Source: an uncultured Slackia sp.
GTDB taxonomy: Bacteria > Actinomycetota > Coriobacteriia > Coriobacteriales > Eggerthellaceae
Length of the DNA: 7,632 nt
Direction: 5' to 3'
Assembly (NCBI GenBank): GCA_937895975.1
Contig: CALBLG010000216.1
Span: 1 to 7,632, forward strand
In this document: piece after piece, positions 5,616 through 7,632 of the stretch
How the letters are laid out: every line of letters starts with the position of its first letter
Position numbering within the stretch: position 1 is the stretch's first letter
Made by a program: the position numbers and the translations under genes
The notes under the pieces: model-generated
The model's input: only the letters and a program-made list of their open reading frames with translations
What the model was told of the DNA's origin: nothing
Database searches by the model: none

Positions 5616-5653
5616 GATTCGAAGACGTCGACCGAAGACGCTCTGCGAGGCAT

Positions 5654-5953
5654 TTATCGCCTGAAGGTCCTCACGTAGGCGCAGCTTGGCGGCAAATGAT
5701 TGCCGAACAGCGCGACACACGGGGTAAGGCGGTGGCAGCGACCACATTCGGCAAAGCGGTTTTCATACACGGCGCAACGACGCGTTGCCTCGTCGAGATA
5801 CTCGCACGGCGCAGACAAATCAACGGCCACGTTGCCGAATTCGTCGATCTCGCGCTCGTAGCAACACAGTCCGCAGCAATCGCAAATACCATCCCACGAG
5901 CCATTCCGCCACGCGCGATAGGCGGCAATGATGTTTCTTATATTGGTATGCAT
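5654..5953 (-). CDS. Small cysteine-rich YcgN/YkgJ-family (CxxCxxCC-type) protein
   Basis: The 99-residue product has 11 cysteines. The pattern ICDCCGLCC (23-31) then C50, LDEATRRCAVYENRF (53-67, with C60), C70, C73, C79 and LPPSCAY (88-93, with C91) matches the YcgN (UPF0260)/YkgJ group, thought to be zinc- or iron-cluster-binding; the E. coli YcgN form has 148 residues, so this one is compact. The biochemical role is not known. The ATG at 5951-5953 has GAAAGG 5 nt upstream. It follows the ettA terminator by about 60 nt with no clear promoter, so its mRNA may come from terminator read-through. The inverted repeat at 5475-5615 lies downstream and could end the transcript. Confidence 0.82.
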   Translation of the reverse strand: MHTNIRNIIAAYRAWRNGSWDGICDCCGLCCYEREIDEFGNVAVDLSAPCEYLDEATRRCAVYENRFAECGRCHRLTPCVALFGNHLPPSCAYVRTFRR

Positions 5954-6010
5954 GGAAGCCTTTCGTCGAGAACCAGCCGAATGTCGCAGAGCGCACCGAG
6001 CGAGTAAAAG

Positions 6011-6035
6011 AAACGCCGCCTTGTCGGCGGCGTTT
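6011..6035 (-). terminator. Intrinsic terminator of ettA
   Basis: On the minus strand AAACGCCGCC pairs perfectly with GGCGGCGTTT (10 bp, 5-nt loop GACAA), followed by a U-rich tail TTTCTTTTAC. It starts 9 nt after the ettA stop. This is the clearest terminator in the window. Confidence 0.88.
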
Positions 6036-6043
6036 TCCTTAGG

Positions 6044-7632
<1,589 letters not shown>

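Larger units (their letters stand above)
5327..5653. other. Non-coding stretch between the YcgN-like gene and phoH
   Basis: This 327-nt gap has lower GC than the flanking genes and no ORF with host-like coding character. It holds the phoH promoter and the imperfect inverted repeat 5475-5615. It also holds a small hairpin TTCGAT/ATCGAA (5453-5470), which extends with a bulge to TTGTTCGAT/ATCGAAACAA and lies beside a run of seven A (T on the minus strand). An 87-codon minus-strand reading frame (5326-5589, TTG start) overlaps the phoH ATG as TGATG, but it resembles no family I know and contains the phoH promoter. Confidence 0.6.

Overview
The window is a GC-rich bacterial chromosome segment in which every convincing gene is on the minus strand. 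Codon use strongly favours G/C at the third position. A single-helix protein with an N-terminal zinc ribbon and a very acidic linker follows era. These traits suggest an actinomycetote, and I would guess Coriobacteriia/Eggerthellales. That placement is an inference, because there is no rRNA or phylogenetic marker in the window that I can test.

In the direction of transcription (right to left) the layout is as follows. ettA, an ABC-F translation factor, loses its 5' end at the right edge and ends in a clear intrinsic terminator (6011-6035). A small cysteine-rich YcgN/YkgJ-like gene follows (5654-5953). A 327-nt non-coding stretch holds an imperfect 24-bp inverted repeat and an extended -10 promoter for phoH. 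Then come phoH (4340-5326), a 332-nt gap filled by two related long hairpin elements in opposite orientation, era (3102-4007), and the zinc-ribbon/acidic/transmembrane gene (1425-3098), which starts 3 nt after era. A terminator hairpin (1328-1360) separates this from a methionine-type ABC importer operon. That operon has a promoter at 1299-1326, a possible leaderless Met/Cys-rich leader peptide (1198-1290), metN (371-1135), and metI (1-371, cut by the left edge). The substrate-binding protein metQ would be expected further left.

The right half is translation and ribosome housekeeping: EttA gates initiation/elongation by energy state, PhoH is an RNA-associated ATPase, and Era assembles the 30S subunit. 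ybeY, which commonly sits between phoH and era, is absent here and the hairpin elements occupy that gap. The left half is sulfur amino-acid uptake.

Three things deserve a second look. The first is the pair of hairpin elements in the phoH-era gap, which share a conserved core but have different, fully compensated 26-bp outer stems. The second is the leader ORF upstream of metN with 4 Met and a CRCSC motif in 30 codons, placed almost exactly at the predicted transcription start. The third is the uncharacterised zinc-ribbon membrane protein coupled to era. I see no CRISPR, tRNA, rRNA, transposase or phage gene.
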